From assembly GCA_958299035.1 (NCBI GenBank), contig CATQJL010000001.1:33125128-33189127 (forward strand): a stretch of DNA of 64,000 bases. Reading direction: 5' to 3'. Source of the stretch: Cylicocyclus nassatus. Taxonomy: Eukaryota > Nematoda > Chromadorea > Rhabditida > Strongylidae. Each line of letters opens with the position of its first letter. Position 1 is the first letter of the stretch. This document shows, piece after piece, positions 24,184 through 39,475 of this stretch. The position numbers were made by a program, and so were the translations under genes. The notes beneath the pieces are model-generated. The model saw only the letters and a program-made list of their open reading frames with translations. It was not told where the DNA came from and searched no databases.

Positions 24184-25555
24184 TACATGGTTCATTAGGT
24201 TGGCTAGCGATAATTTTGCTCCGACATGCAATCACGAACTTCAAACCAATCTGAATCGCTGTAGAGTCAATTTTCATGTCTGTATCATTTTCAGAATCAT
24301 TTCTTGACATTTCAAAATTAGCTTTCGGCCTTTGGTGCGCAAAGGCGAGTAAGTCTTGCAACCGGATACACACAAGCTTTGACTACATACATGGCGAATC
24401 ACAACAAGCATTATAATCTACAACTAAAGCATATCCATGGGCAAGAGTATAAGGATTTCTTGAGATTTGAGAGCGGAAGTCAACATTTGATCAATGCTGA
24501 TCGCTTGATTTTGGCCATATATGGCCGCCTGGTTCCAAAAACATAACTGTATGCGTGCGTCCCATTTAACTTTATGTTCAGCTTTAGTCAGTTTTTGTGC
24601 TTGATTTTTTTTTCGAATTCTGGTGAAAAAAGATAGTTTTCCACTTTCCAACACATTTCTCTATTAAAAAAATTTCTGCTTAAACAAGTTGAAGCTTTTG
24701 AATTTGATTTACTCTTTGTTACCAAAAAGTTACACATGGATCTGTCTCTAATATTTCTTAATACTCAATCAAAGTTGTTCATTAGCCCATATAAGAAACG
24801 AATTTTTTTTTGACATCGAGATCTTACTTCAAGCGAAATAAGCCAGACTATGCTCGATCAGAAAGCTTTGCGAATCCTAGGTCTCCCAGAGCCAAAGAAA
24901 TGGAGGGGATTATAGGATACACGGGGTTTCAAAAACATTTAAAAAAGTCTGGGGATACCTTTTGATAAATAGGAGCATGGGCAGTTTTTGCTCATTCTTT
25001 GATTCTTTTTTAGCACTTTTGTCAACCACTATGGTGCGAACTTTCAATTACTAATTTGTAGTTTACCTTATTGGCCGTAACTTAGAGGCAATTTCATTCA
25101 AGCGACTGCAAAGGTTTGGGTTACAATTTTCAATATTATTGTAATACGATTTTTTCCCGTTGCAGTGCGGGCTGAGTGGAGCATACAAATACGAAAATGA
25201 TAATTATAACGCAAAAAAAGAAGAATTATACCAAAAACCTAGTCGGGTTTATTGACCTTATGATCGAAGCACAGTTGGAAAATTGTAATCTGAACAGAGA
25301 AAACATGAATGCAGGAAAGTTGGAGCTACATCTATGCATCCATGAGGAAAGCCCTTCTACTTGGAAACAACGAGCAGAAATGTCCTCCAGCAGTTCCTTT
25401 TTCAAAACGCTGATAACTCCTTATCAGAAATGTCCAAACAGATTGTAAATACAGATTTCGAAAGATAGTGACGAATAGGAGAAGTAAATAATAAGAATTC
25501 CGGGCAGGTGGTTGGTAAGAAGGACTATTTACATTTGCAGCGAGAAAAAAGACCT

Positions 25556-28329
<2,774 letters not shown>

Positions 28330-28330
<1 letters not shown>

Positions 28331-28625
28331 AACCTATCGAAACTCAGAGTTAACTCTGAGTTATCTCTGAGCTAACGCGTAACTTCTTGAACCCCTTAAC
28401 AGGTGTTTGAACAGATCAAATCCGTAAAGCGATGATATGGCAGGATTCTCCTTAACACGTAGTTTATTCCTAGTAGCGCAACATTGTCCAAATCGTCTTG
28501 CACAAGAAACAGCGCCACCAAACGCGCAACTAGTGTCTGCGATAACTCTGATTTTGGTGCGAGTTCCAGTCTATCATGGAACTCACTCACTTGTCAGAGA
28601 TAACTCTGAGTTTGGTCAGAGAAAG
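28330..28625. repeat. AACTCTGAGTT palindromic repeats, cluster 1
   Basis: Words such as ACTCAGAGTTAACTCTGAGT and GATAACTCTGAGTTTGG recur in both orientations. A second cluster lies at 29,500-29,610 beyond the 125-bp array. Confidence 0.65.
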
Positions 28626-28699
28626 AGAAATAGTGCGCAAAAGAAGAGGGGCAGCTAAAAAGTCCACCGGGGTACATTTTGCTCGTAGTTTAAGCAGGC

Positions 28700-29105
28700 A
28701 TGATGGGGGTATCATGGTGCGCAGTGATTTACAAAATTTTGATTGTAAAAACTTGGCCCAGGGGGTTATTCGGTGCGCTAATCACGCATATGGTACCCAT
28801 TTTTCACTATGGGGTCATGTAGAGGTGTTACGGTAGGTTTACGGTAGATAGGAGAAAATCACGAAACTGATCGAAAATTGGTACACTGGGGTTATTCGAG
28901 CGCCGATAACGAATATGACATGTAGATTATTCTGCAGTGTCATCTGACGAGGTTACGGTAGGTTTACGGTAGATGAATCAAAATGGCGGAGTTAGCCGAA
29001 ATTTGGTACACTGGAGTCATTCGGGATGCAGATTGCGGACAATCTATCTGCTACATACACTGGTGATATATGGAACGGTTACGGTAGGTATACAGTAAGT
29101 AAGAC
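28700..29105. repeat. about 125-bp tandem array, three units
   Basis: TTACGGTAGGTTTACGGTAG starts at 28,828 and 28,953, with a diverged third copy at 29,079, a period of 125-126 bp. The intervening sequence is also conserved (TTGGTACACTGG, GTTATTCGGG). Confidence 0.8.
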
Positions 29106-29366
29106 GAAATCATGGAAGGGCAGACTTTGCCCTGAGGATTTATTCTGTGCGCAAATCCTGATAGTCAATTCTAATCATTGCGTATGCCATTCGCTTATTC
29201 TATTGTTTGAAGCTTTCAGCTGCGCAAAAGACCAATCCTCGTGATGAACCATCACTGCCCGATAGAAATGGAAATGAATGAGGCTTTGGTATAACTTGTT
29301 TTGACCTGCTAAGTGTTAATGGAATGAGTGAGTACATTATGGCAAAGCAATTTTAGGGTTCGTGGG

Positions 29367-29438
29367 TGTGTCATGGTCTAACGGTTTAGTGACAGGATCT
29401 TTACGCTAGACCATACAGGTTCGAGTCCCTACTTAACG
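29367..29438 (+). pseudogene. tRNA-derived sequence
   Basis: A box TGGTCTAACGG (29,374) and perfect B box GGTTCGAGTCC (29,418) at tRNA spacing. Neither the acceptor ends nor the T stem pair, so it is a tRNA pseudogene or SINE head. Anticodon not assignable. Confidence 0.5.
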
Positions 29439-29499
29439 TTGCTTTTGCAGCAAAGCGTTTAACAGCTCCTCAAAGCAAAACTCCGAGCTTGAGAGTTGG

Positions 29500-29612
29500 A
29501 ATTCGAATTACGAAAGGGAACTCAGAGTTTCAATAAGCGTAACTCAGAGTTTCAAAAATGGAACTCAGAGTTATCTCTGGGTTAACGCGGAGCTTCAAAC
29601 TCGGAGTTTCGA
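29500..29612. repeat. AACTCAGAGTT repeats, cluster 2
   Basis: Four or more copies of GGAACTCAGAGTT or variants, ending with an AACTCGGAGTTTCG variant. Confidence 0.65.
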
Positions 29613-32246
29613 CCAGATTACTGCCGACCCAGCATTTCTTTACGGTATGCAAAAATTTAGCTCGACAATGAGAAATTTTGCTTGATTAGGTTAGATTTCT
29701 GCGCATTTCAGCCTTCATACGATTTACGGGGTAACTTTGAATACGCCGGCAAACAAAGAAATGAGTCTGCTCAACGATATTTTGGCTCTGACTAGTCAAC
29801 CAGCAATCTCAACAGTGCTTGAAGGCGCGCTCGCTTCGGGACCCGCTCGGTTTCCCGCTATCTGATGATTTTTGAATGCATTTTACGATTTTTTTATATT
29901 AGATAACTAGCCGTAACAAATTTTTGAAGAAAATTTTGTTCAAATTTTGAAATTTTCTAAATTTTGCTAGATTATTTGAGTAGAGACTATATACTCGAAA
30001 ATTAGAAATCTCCAAAGGTTTTGAGCATGCCATATTCTGACAAAGCAAAGGAATAATTATACTTTCACTGTTGCTGAAAGAATCTGCTTCGCTACTTTGG
30101 CAGTCCATCTGCTTTGTCACTACTCTGTAGGGAAATAAGATCTGCAATTCTCTAGATCATTGAAGAGGAATATCGGATACTAGTATTCGCAATGATATTC
30201 ACAGTGAATCATTTATAAGTCGCATTAATAGGATTATGAGACATCTAGGAATGATGCCAAAAGTTGCGGAAGGAAATGACGATTGAAACGACTTTGACGG
30301 TATAAATGACAAAGCATGGTTAAAAGAACCCTTATTACACGTATAATACCACTACTTATCGCATGACTTTTCTGAAGTGACGTTTTTAGAAGAAATATGC
30401 ACTGATAAGAATTCACATATGCAATGAACGGACGTTTACAGCAACAAAAAAATCTGCACGGAATCGCACGCTATTCTTGGCAATTCCTTTTGTGACAGAG
30501 GTTTTCAATGAATTTGATTACGGACATTCAGCTTTCTGTTGTAATTCAGTTATATGCAATAAATTTACTATCATCGCCTCAAAATGTGGCGGAAACAGAC
30601 TGGAAAGGGTAAGGGGACGGTAAAATGTAAATTTGTAATGCGTGAAAGCTTTAGCCAATTTTGGAGGAAACATTTTATGAGTATGTATGAACAAATTTTA
30701 ATTGCATCTCGTTAAAGTATTGACACTCAAACTTCAAAAACAAATGTTTTATGAGTACTAAGCACCCAAAATTTGCCAAGTTCTGGAATCATGAATTATG
30801 TAATGACATATATAGTTATATATATCCTATATATCCAGTTTGTGCCTACCATCCTCTGTTTAAATAAAACAGAGCTATTAAGAACTATCAAAAACTGTCC
30901 ACCCTCTTTCTGGAGATTATTAGATTGCTGTAAAAATCGTTTCTTACGAAATTGCGCCACCCTCACTCAAATCTACAAATTTCCATAATGATATTTTTGC
31001 CAATATCAAAACTTCAGTTGCTTTGTCGACGTAACTTTTGGGCATTTAGTAGAAAAGTAACTGAGCTCAAGTAATTTTCTTTTCAGAAAAATGATTTACG
31101 ATAAAAAAGTAGTTTGCGAGCTTTATGAGAAGCTTGATTTATATGACTACGCTGTTAAAGGTGGCTGAACAACCTCAATCATCTCATAAACTATCGGCGT
31201 AACTGAATTAATCAAGTAAAGTGCATGGCTCGAGCCATTATGAGGCTATTGGGAGGTATAAAATTGAAAGCGAAGATTTTGCTCTGCTTTGGGGGCACAA
31301 AAGCTAAAGAAAAAATTCCGAACCTCTCAATACTCATAAAATGAATGTCAACAAGTGTTGAAGTAAATATTGACGGTTTTGATGTAGTAGGGTTAAAGTA
31401 GAGTGGAGATTTCGATCACAGGTTTGTTTTTAACGGAAGGCAACATGTTTTTCTATACTAAAATGTGGCAGAGTTTACCTCCGTCATAAAATGAGGTAAA
31501 AGCAGTGTGATTGAGGTGCTGTGCCGACGATGCTCAGTGTCAACAACGACATCGTTTGCGTGAGAACCGGTTCAGAAAACAATAATATTCCTGATATTGA
31601 GAGAATTAGGTCAATGCCGCTGTTTTCAATGTTTCTCCCTTTATTTGGAGCAACAATTCAGGAATACATAATTGAGAGATTGTGGTAGAATGCAGTGGGA
31701 GATCTTCATGTAGGCGTGGTAGAATCCTTTGCGTTTGGAGTCGCCTTCAAAGCATCTCTTTAAGATTTTTTTTGACATATACATTTCCATTTTGCAGAAT
31801 TCACTTTTTTATTCAAGGGCTTGAGGGTTTAAATAAGCTTGTATCACAGGTGATAATTCGAAATTATTAACAAACTCTGCAATGCTCATTGCTGTTGACT
31901 TTTTAAATAAATTTTGTGAGTTATCTAAATTTTTCGTAAACTTGATCTGAATTTGATAAATATTCAAGTGACACTAAATACTTTGTGTAGAAGCTTTTCG
32001 ATTTTTAAAGTATATTTTAGGATATGAAACTGCCAGGAATCCAAAATGTACTTAATCTATAGAAGTTATGTTCAAGCAACTTTCATTGCAACGGTTTTTT
32101 AACGACAAATACGTTGCGACAGCTCAAATCAAAGCTTCAGAATTAGAGCAAGTGTTCTAAATAGCTTGATTACCAGAGGTCCAGTGATTTTTTCAGTTTC
32201 TTTAGAAAATTCAAAGAAAGTATAGCATCCCGGCTTTCTTATGATA
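29613..32246. other. no gene recognised
   Basis: 2.6 kb of AT-rich DNA. I found no consistent exon chain and no inverted-repeat element. Confidence 0.4.
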
Positions 32247-33062
32247 TTAGGCTGGAAACTAAGTTTTGCAACTGGTCTCATAACTACTTCCCTCTCACTG
32301 AACATGGCGCATTCAAATTTTGGCGTTATGTAGAGAGTAATGTGTGCTACAAGTCGCGCAAACCGTTTGAATTTTGAACGCGAAATAGAAAATTTCCAGG
32401 CATTTTTCGAAAACTAGTAAAATTTGAGAATTTTTGGTGTTTCAAGCTAAAATGAAGCCTTTAGCGGTCTAGACCACGCGCAGTAATCCGGATTCGTCTA
32501 CAAATTATTGCTGGAGGTTGTCTCCTTTGGTCTAGTAAGAAAGAAAAAAAATTTAGGGGCATGTCGAAATTTGGCGTCCTCACAAACTCGAACGAGTCGA
32601 TGTACGCAAGAGCTGCTGGGACGACCGTCAGTGACTAAAGAGTAGGAAGCTCAAATTCCGCGGAGACTTTACACAATAAGGTTATTTGACCTGCCGAACG
32701 CGAATATCATATTCATTTGATGAATCAATCCCTTTTTCCTTGTTTGAGGTGAGACCCCATGTCGTACACCTACAGTAATCCTATAAAAAAGCCCTTATCA
32801 CATAATTTCACTATCGTTTTCGCGATCAGCATGTCGGATAACACCCCTATGCCAAGTTTCAGCCAAATCCGTCAAACTTTGAATTTTTTCCCCCCCCATA
32901 CCATACACCTACCGTAATCCTCACTGCGACGTCAGAATTTGGTAGAACAGCAGCTGCGCTTGTAGCTTACGTAATAATCAACACAGTGGCAAGATTTGAG
33001 TGTGTCGTGTCGGGTGAGAGGGAAGTTATGAGACCAGTTGCAAAACTTAGTTTCCAACCTAA
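32247..33062. mobile_element. mariner-type MITE
   Basis: Ends TTAGGCTGGAAACTAAGTTT and a near-exact complement, next to TA. Arms of about 80 bp include CAACTGGTCTCATAAC. A degraded form of the shared internal motif (TAGAGAGTAATG...GCTACAAG) follows the left arm. Confidence 0.8.
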
Positions 33063-33662
33063 TAAAAGCGCAGCAACGGAAGAATTTATGTCGATTTTTA
33101 TATCGATATCGATTATATATCGATTTATACCGGTTTTTTCCCATGATTTAGCAGTGCTGTTATATGCCGGTTGCTGCATGAGTTTCGCAACAAAAAACTC
33201 CTAATAAGTTCGTTTTCAACAAAATCGTTGTGTGCAACGTACATAAACGAGAAGAGACTACATACTTATCGACATTGCTTCAATCAAAAATCGCTGTTTG
33301 CATACAAAAGCGATAGGTTGCTCAAGAAGGAAATTGTATTGTGCTTTTTCAAATTTTGGTCGCCAAAATGAAGTTCTAATATGTGGAATCTGGTTTTGGC
33401 CAACATTTATGTTCTATTCATTTTGAACTAAGAAAATTAGTGCTGATCCTATGCCTTTACGAAGTTAAGTACGAAGTAGTTAAGTACGAACTTTCAATCA
33501 ATTATGTGCACTTAGTTCTTCAAATCAACTCTCTACTATATGGTATAAACTGGATTTAGTATGTCCTACAAAAAGTGTGTATGATTCGGTTGATGGTCTC
33601 AAACAACTTCCAATTTTCATAATTCTTGCCTCTGAACTTAGGCGTTGACCTAATGCAAAGTA

Positions 33663-34515
33663 TTAGGTTGGCACGAAAGTTCTTGCTTAATTCAAACAAA
33701 ATTCAATAACTTTTCAAAGACTAAACCTAAATTCACAATCTTGTATGCTAAAAATATTAGAAGCCTTACGCTTCATGACGGATGTATAAGCGTAAGATTC
33801 CGTGAGCAGGACATCAATAACGGAGCTTTCGAATATGGCGCTTCAAATTTTGCGATTTTGAGTTTGGTGCCAGAAAATCGCAGAGTGCCGCTAGCTAGCC
33901 GAAAAAAAGCTGTAGAATTTACCTACACAGCGAAAGTCCATACGTTATTTTAGCAGGCTTTAATCTTGCATGGAAATGCGAAAACAAAAAATTTGTGAAA
34001 TTTCTCATTTCACAGGACAAATCCCCTTATCGCTCTAACTTTTCCACAGAAACACAGTTTGCAACCAGAAATTAGACATAGTGCCTATTTAGAGCCTTGC
34101 GACGTTTTCTCGATTATAAAAAAAGTGTTTTCGCCGGAACTGCGGACATGAGGGGATTTTTTCCGCAAAATGACTTATTTCAGGAATTTTTTGTTTTTGC
34201 TTCACCGTGCAAGACCAAAGCCTTCCAAAGTAACATATGGACTTTTGTTGTGTAAGTAAATTCTACAAATTTTTTTCGGCTAGCTAGCGACATTCTGCGA
34301 TTTTCTGGCACCAAACTCAAAATCGCAAAATTTGAAGCCCCATATTCGAGAGCTTCGTTCTTGATGTCCAGCTCACGGAATCTTATGCTTAAACATCCGT
34401 TATGAAGCGTAAGACTTCTAATATTTTAAGCATACAAGATTGTGAATTTAGGTTTAGTCTTTGAAAAGTTATTGAATTTTGTTCAAATTACGCAAGAACT
34501 TTCGTGCCAACCTAA
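33663..34515. mobile_element. mariner-type foldback MITE
   Basis: Near-perfect palindrome: TTAGGTTGGCACGAAAGTTC at the left and its complement at the right, flanked by TA. Arms exceed 300 bp, with small differences. Confidence 0.9.
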
Positions 34516-34576
34516 TATTATTGAAAAAATGTAATCGAAAGAATGTCGTGGGCACCGGCAGCAGTACAGTACCAAT

Positions 34577-35303
34577 CAGGGCTCAGCACAGCTGGCACCG
34601 GGTCAGGCTAGATATCGTTTTTAGGGCGGAAAGCAAAGGGGATATCGTTTCTACAGGGGCCGAGGCGGAGAACTGCCGCAAAAATGCCGCCGGCATGCCA
34701 CCGGCATGCTATTGGCAAGCTGTCCATCAACAAACAAAGGCGTTGTTTTCAGTCAAAACGCAATAGTATGACACCAAATTTGGTGCGTGCATGCGCGTTG
34801 GTGGACCGGAACTACGGGCCAAAAATTTATGAAAACTTATGTGAACGAAAGCTGTGCCGAACTTTTTTCTGAATTAGCTGGCACCGTGCCAGCTGGGTGC
34901 CAGCTGAGCTGGCACCGACACTTTGCTCACATAAGTTTTCATACTTTTTTACATAAAATGTATCTACACTGTAAAAGATTACATACGGAGAAGAAACGGT
35001 CATAATGTTCTCTTTTCAGCGTTTCATAGCAATTTGAAAACCACTCGGTCTGCTCCGCAGTCGAAAAATCGGTTTTTTCTACGTCTCAAGATGTGATTCG
35101 TCCACTTAAAAAGCTCAGAAAGCTGTGAAAAGTTCTTTCATGAAATCAGAAATGCACGGAAACACTACTGCAATTTTTTCACAATAATATACTAATGATG
35201 ACGGGTTTTCAAAACAGGCTAGAAGGGACTTTGTACAAAATTTTCAATATCAAACGGGACTTCGTTTGGAAATTTCTCTGGTGCCAGCTCGTGCCGAGCC
35301 CTG
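34577..35303. mobile_element. hAT-type non-autonomous element (727 bp)
   Basis: Ends CAGGGCTCAGCAC and complement GTGCCGAGCCCTG, flanked by a perfect 8-bp duplication GTACCAAT (34,569-34,576 and 35,304-35,311). The interior has two GATATCGTTT copies and several GCTGGCACC words. Same family as 58,444-58,675 and the end at 63,908. Confidence 0.9.
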
Positions 35304-35325
35304 GTACCAATCGTTCCAGAAATTA

Positions 35326-36475
35326 TTAGGTTGTCCCCAAAGTAAATTCCTTTTCACATAAATCAAGCTGTTTTTGTTTTCCTAGTACACTCAGGGCATC
35401 ATTCGTTGGAATAGATAAAGCTCTACATAATGTCCCTCAAGAATCCGCCTAAGTCGCAGTTCAGGTAAAGTTTGAAGTCAAAATCGAAATAAATGTTGTC
35501 ACCTGAAAACTGCATTTTTGCGAGGAAAATACTGCGGGCCTTCAACTTGGTCATTACACAGTAGGCACATAGTGGTATTCAAATATGCCTTTACTGGATT
35601 TTTTTCGCGCATAGAAAGTGAGGAAAAATCGTGCAAAAATGGGCGGGGGGGCCCATTACTTGTGGGTGTCAATTCGAAATTGCCGCGATGCGGCGTTATA
35701 GTAATCCGGGCGAGAGGCAGCAGGGCCAGCGGAAATGCCCCAGAGGAATGTTTAGGGTCACGTCGTTATGGTGAGCGAAAAGTACATATTTTGTGACCAA
35801 ATACGTAGTAAACTCCATATTTTCATTTACTATCTCTTTCATTTTTGGAAGATTTGGGGCCAAACTTCCATCAAACAGTAAAATTTGACATGATAGTGTA
35901 AAAACCTCTACAAAAAATGGGGTAGTGTGCCTTGCGAGTCGGATACCCGAGCATTCCCCTCAACTGATTACTGCCAGCTCGCGCGCGCATGCGTAATTGA
36001 CAGTCACAAGTAATGGATACACCCCAAAAATGGCAAGCTCCGCTCCTAGCCCCTCGCACATATGTCATTGTATATAACAAGCCCTACCAAGGATAATTTC
36101 AAAATCTTATCCCCTGTATTTGCTCCTATAGTTGAGAAATGCAAGTTTTACATGGGAAACCCAAAAAAACGGCATTCCTGTTTTTCAATTTTGAGCCTCG
36201 AAAAAAACTCCACCATTACATTTTTTGGATACTAATATGTGTCTGTTATATAAAGACCAAGTTTGAAGTCCGTAGGAATTTTTTGGAAAGGGATCCAATT
36301 TTTGCATAGCTGATTTTGATTGTTGGCTCCAAATTGTATCTCGGTTACGACTTATATGAGTAGGTGGTCTTTTTGTAGCGCTTACTCGTTCTATCGAATG
36401 GTACCCTAGATCTATCAGGAAAACAAAAACAGCTCAATTTATGTGAAAACAAATTTTACCTCTGGGACAATCTAA
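35326..36475. mobile_element. mariner-type foldback MITE
   Basis: Ends TTAGGTTGTCCCCAAAGTAA and complement next to TA, 22 bp from the hAT-type element. Carries the shared motif at 35,394-35,430 and inverted at 36,371-36,401 (CTATCGAATGGTACC). Sequence at 36,200-36,360 also occurs at 39,300-39,450. Confidence 0.85.
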
Positions 36476-37098
36476 TATTATACCGCTGGGTGAAAATGGA
36501 GCCTTCCTTTCTGTCTAACCGACAGCTTGATAGCGATAACGAAGAATTTCACTTTGAGCAACGATGGTTGTACCATTTGCTCGCAGCTGAATGATAATTT
36601 TTGTAATTTGGCGAATAATTTTTCAGTAAATTTCCGCTTCGAACACTTTAAGGTGTAGAAAGTAAAGTTTATTTGTCGTTAGGTCACTATCGACTAGAGC
36701 AACTGCACACCTCACCAATTTTCAGATAATAGGTTCTCTTGCATATTTAGGATCCGTGATTATGTATGTTTTGGATACATGAGAGTTCCTTCTCTGACGC
36801 CCAAGGCATGCTCGCGCGATTCGGCCAAATCGCGACGTTCAGGCGACTCGGCAGTTTGCCAGATGTCTTCAAATTTATCGTGCAAGGTTCTCCAATAGGC
36901 GCTTAGCTTCTGTAACTTGTTGCAAACAGATTAAGTTTTGCCCAAAAAAGGCACTCTGACGATTAATTACGAACAGTCGTTTTGATACTAAATCACACAA
37001 CGACTGAAATAGCGTGAGGTATGCCTTTTCCTTATGGAAAGCTACTGTTTAAGCCACTAATGGTAGATATGCTCCTCCTTTCTTCAATTAACAAATTA
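36476..37098. other. no gene recognised
   Basis: AT-rich spacer between two mariner-type elements; nothing further seen. Confidence 0.4.
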
Positions 37099-37902
37099 TA
37101 AGGTTGGCTCGAAAGTCGGACATTTTTAGACGAGATCTGCTATTTCTCGAAAATTAATGCATGTACATGCGACAGTACCATCCAAGTACAGATACAGGTA
37201 AAGCAAAGTTGGCATCAGCTTCGAGCCAACGTAAGTTTGCATCAGACACTCGTATGTAATTCGTTTCTGATTTCTTCCTCAATTAGAAATCGAGAACACG
37301 AAAATTTTCATGTTTGTACGAAAACGAAGCTATGCTGTTTTCACTCATGTAATTGTATAGTAGCCCTTAAAAGTAGAACAGTAAATTTTCAGCTTTCTAC
37401 AGGCCCTAATTTCCGAAAATTACCGAATTGAACTTTCCTCACTCGGGTGTTCCATGGTGAAACCAATATTTCTCGAAAACTAGGGCCTGTAGAAAGCTGA
37501 AAATTTGCGGTCGTACAAGAGATTGCACTATACAATTACTGAGTGGGAACAGCGTAGCTTCGTTTTTGTATAAACATGAAAATTTACGTTAGCTCGAATT
37601 TTAGATGAGGAAAAAATACACCAATGATACATACGGGTGTCTGATGTGGTGTGCAATCTGTATATGCAACTTGAAGATCCGTAGGATTTATTTGAACAAA
37701 GATATGAATTTTTTCCAATTTTTTGAGCCTCCATACGACTCAGATTCTGGACTCAAACTTACGCTGGGTCGAATTTTGTACACCATCTTGTAGAGCTTGC
37801 TTTACTTTGTCGAATGGTATCTCTGTCGGGTATCCATGCATTAAGTTTCGAAAAATAGCAGATCTTGTCTAAAAATGTACGAGAACTTTCGAGCCAACCT
37901 AA
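37099..37902. mobile_element. mariner-type foldback MITE
   Basis: Left end AAGGTTGGCTCGAAAGTCGG, right end its complement ending CCAACCTAA. The inner parts (CTGTAGAAAGCTGAAAATTT and inverse) match the element at 60,591. The shared motif is at 37,784-37,817. Confidence 0.85.
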
Positions 37903-38105
37903 TAGTTGATTTGAACTACTCATATGTAAAACTTACAAAATTCTTAAAAGAACCCAACTTGCAAGCAAGGAATACTTGGTGACCGTGACCTTCTGAAATG
38001 ATGTTCACCATTAAATGCATCCTGAGCACTTCCGGAAGAACTTATGTGCATTTAGTGTCAAAAACATTTACACTATTTTGGTGACAGGATTCACCAATAT
38101 CGGTA

Positions 38106-38717
38106 TAGTCGTCCTCACCCCACTAGTCGGTCAGTGGACGGATTCGAATTCGAACAAGAGCAGGCCAGTGGCGGCAGAGCGCGAACCTGAACCCTAGGTT
38201 TATTGCACGTGTTTCTTTATCGCTTTTTTTCACTGTAGTTGTTTGTTAATCTTTGTGTTGTAAGTATGTTCGTCTTCAAAATACTATTTCATTGTTGTCG
38301 CGCATTGTTTTGTACTGCTATGCTCGTTATTTCAAGTCTGAATACAAGTAATTACAGAAACATGGGAAACCTCTGCTGTAAATCTTTTTCTTTTGTAAGT
38401 AACACGTGCAGAAGTGTTGTTTTAGTGATCAATGTCACAAAAATTTGCCATCTGCATCGTTTCTAGAAGTTTGAGTAAAATCACTCAAACGAAAACCGAG
38501 CCTAACTGCGCGAAACAATTCTCACATTAACAAAACGCAAATTTGACTAGAAACATTGGGATGATACACGAATTAACAAGCAACGGTGTAAAAAAACCAA
38601 AAAGAAACATGCGTAGTTTTGAACTGAGGGTTCAGGTGCCGCGCTCTGCCGCGATCGGCCTGCTCCAGTTTGAATTCGAATTCGTCCACCGACCGACTAG
38701 TGGGGTGAGGACGACTA
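38106..38717. mobile_element. foldback element with TA target site
   Basis: Arms TAGTCGTCCTCACCCCACTA and complement, about 95 bp, flanked by TA on both sides. The inner arm contains GAATTCGAATTCG and CAGAGCGCG. The terminal sequence differs from the TTAGG group. Confidence 0.8.
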
Positions 38718-38788
38718 TACAATGTTCTATCACTACTGAAGGGCGTCCACATAAAACTTCACATTAAGCTCGGGAAAACTGTTTTCTA

Positions 38789-39475
38789 TTAGGCTGTCCA
38801 GAAAGTAAACTCCTTTTTTGAATAACTCATCTGTTTTTGTTTTAATAGTATATTTAGGGTATCATTCGATAGAGCAGATCAAACTCTACAAAATATCCAC
38901 CAAGGATCCGCCTAATTTGCATTCCATGAAAAGTTTGAAGCCAAAATCTGAAAAGAAGTTTGAACTTGAAAATTGGATTTCTGCGAGAAAGAATCCTACA
39001 GACCTCCAACTTGGCCATTATACAGTAGCCACATAGTAGTACTCAGCTATGCTTTTACCGAGTTTTTACCGAGCACAGAAAGCGGGAATTAAAAACTGCC
39101 CAAAAATGGCAATTTCTGCCCCCAGCCCCTCCAACATATGGCTTTGTATACTACAAGCCTTACTAAGTATAATTTCAAAACCTTACCCCTGTATGTGATT
39201 ATCATTGAGAAATACCAATTTTTATTTGGAAAACCCGAAAAAGTGGCATTTTGACAATTTTGGACCACCTTTTTTTCCCAATTTTCAGCATTGAAAAAAT
39301 CCGCCAGATGCATTTTTGGGTACTACTCTGTGTCTACTATATAAAGACCAAGTTGAGGTTCCTAGGAAGAATTTTCTGGGGAAGATCCGAATTTTTAGGT
39401 GGTTGAAAATTTTTGATTTTTGGCTCCAAATTTTACCTGGATTACGACTTACAAGGAAATGGTCAGAAGTCGAAG
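38789..39475. mobile_element. mariner-type MITE, right end missing
   Basis: Starts TTAGGCTGTCCAGAAAGTAA and carries the shared motif CATTCGATAGAGCAGATCAA at 38,863. Later sequence parallels the right half of the 35,326 element, but the terminal complement is not found, so it appears truncated. Confidence 0.65.

Larger units (their letters stand above)
19125..25555. repeat. segmental duplication unit B
   Basis: Head-to-tail partner of unit A. It starts just after an AT-only stretch (19,040-19,120) that may mark the junction, and holds the more compact, intact esterase copy. Its only large private insertion is a foldback element in intron 7. Confidence 0.85.

Noticed and set aside
24177..24188. 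Upstream ATG giving an extra MYFR on esterase copy 2
   Set aside because: These codons overlap the TTTCAG acceptor that precedes the conserved ATG; copy 1 lacks them.
28828..29100. CRISPR-like array
   Set aside because: Three 125-bp units with conserved interiors are a minisatellite; there are no unique spacers and the genome is eukaryotic.
29367..29438. Functional tRNA gene
   Set aside because: Pol III boxes fit, but acceptor and T stems do not pair.
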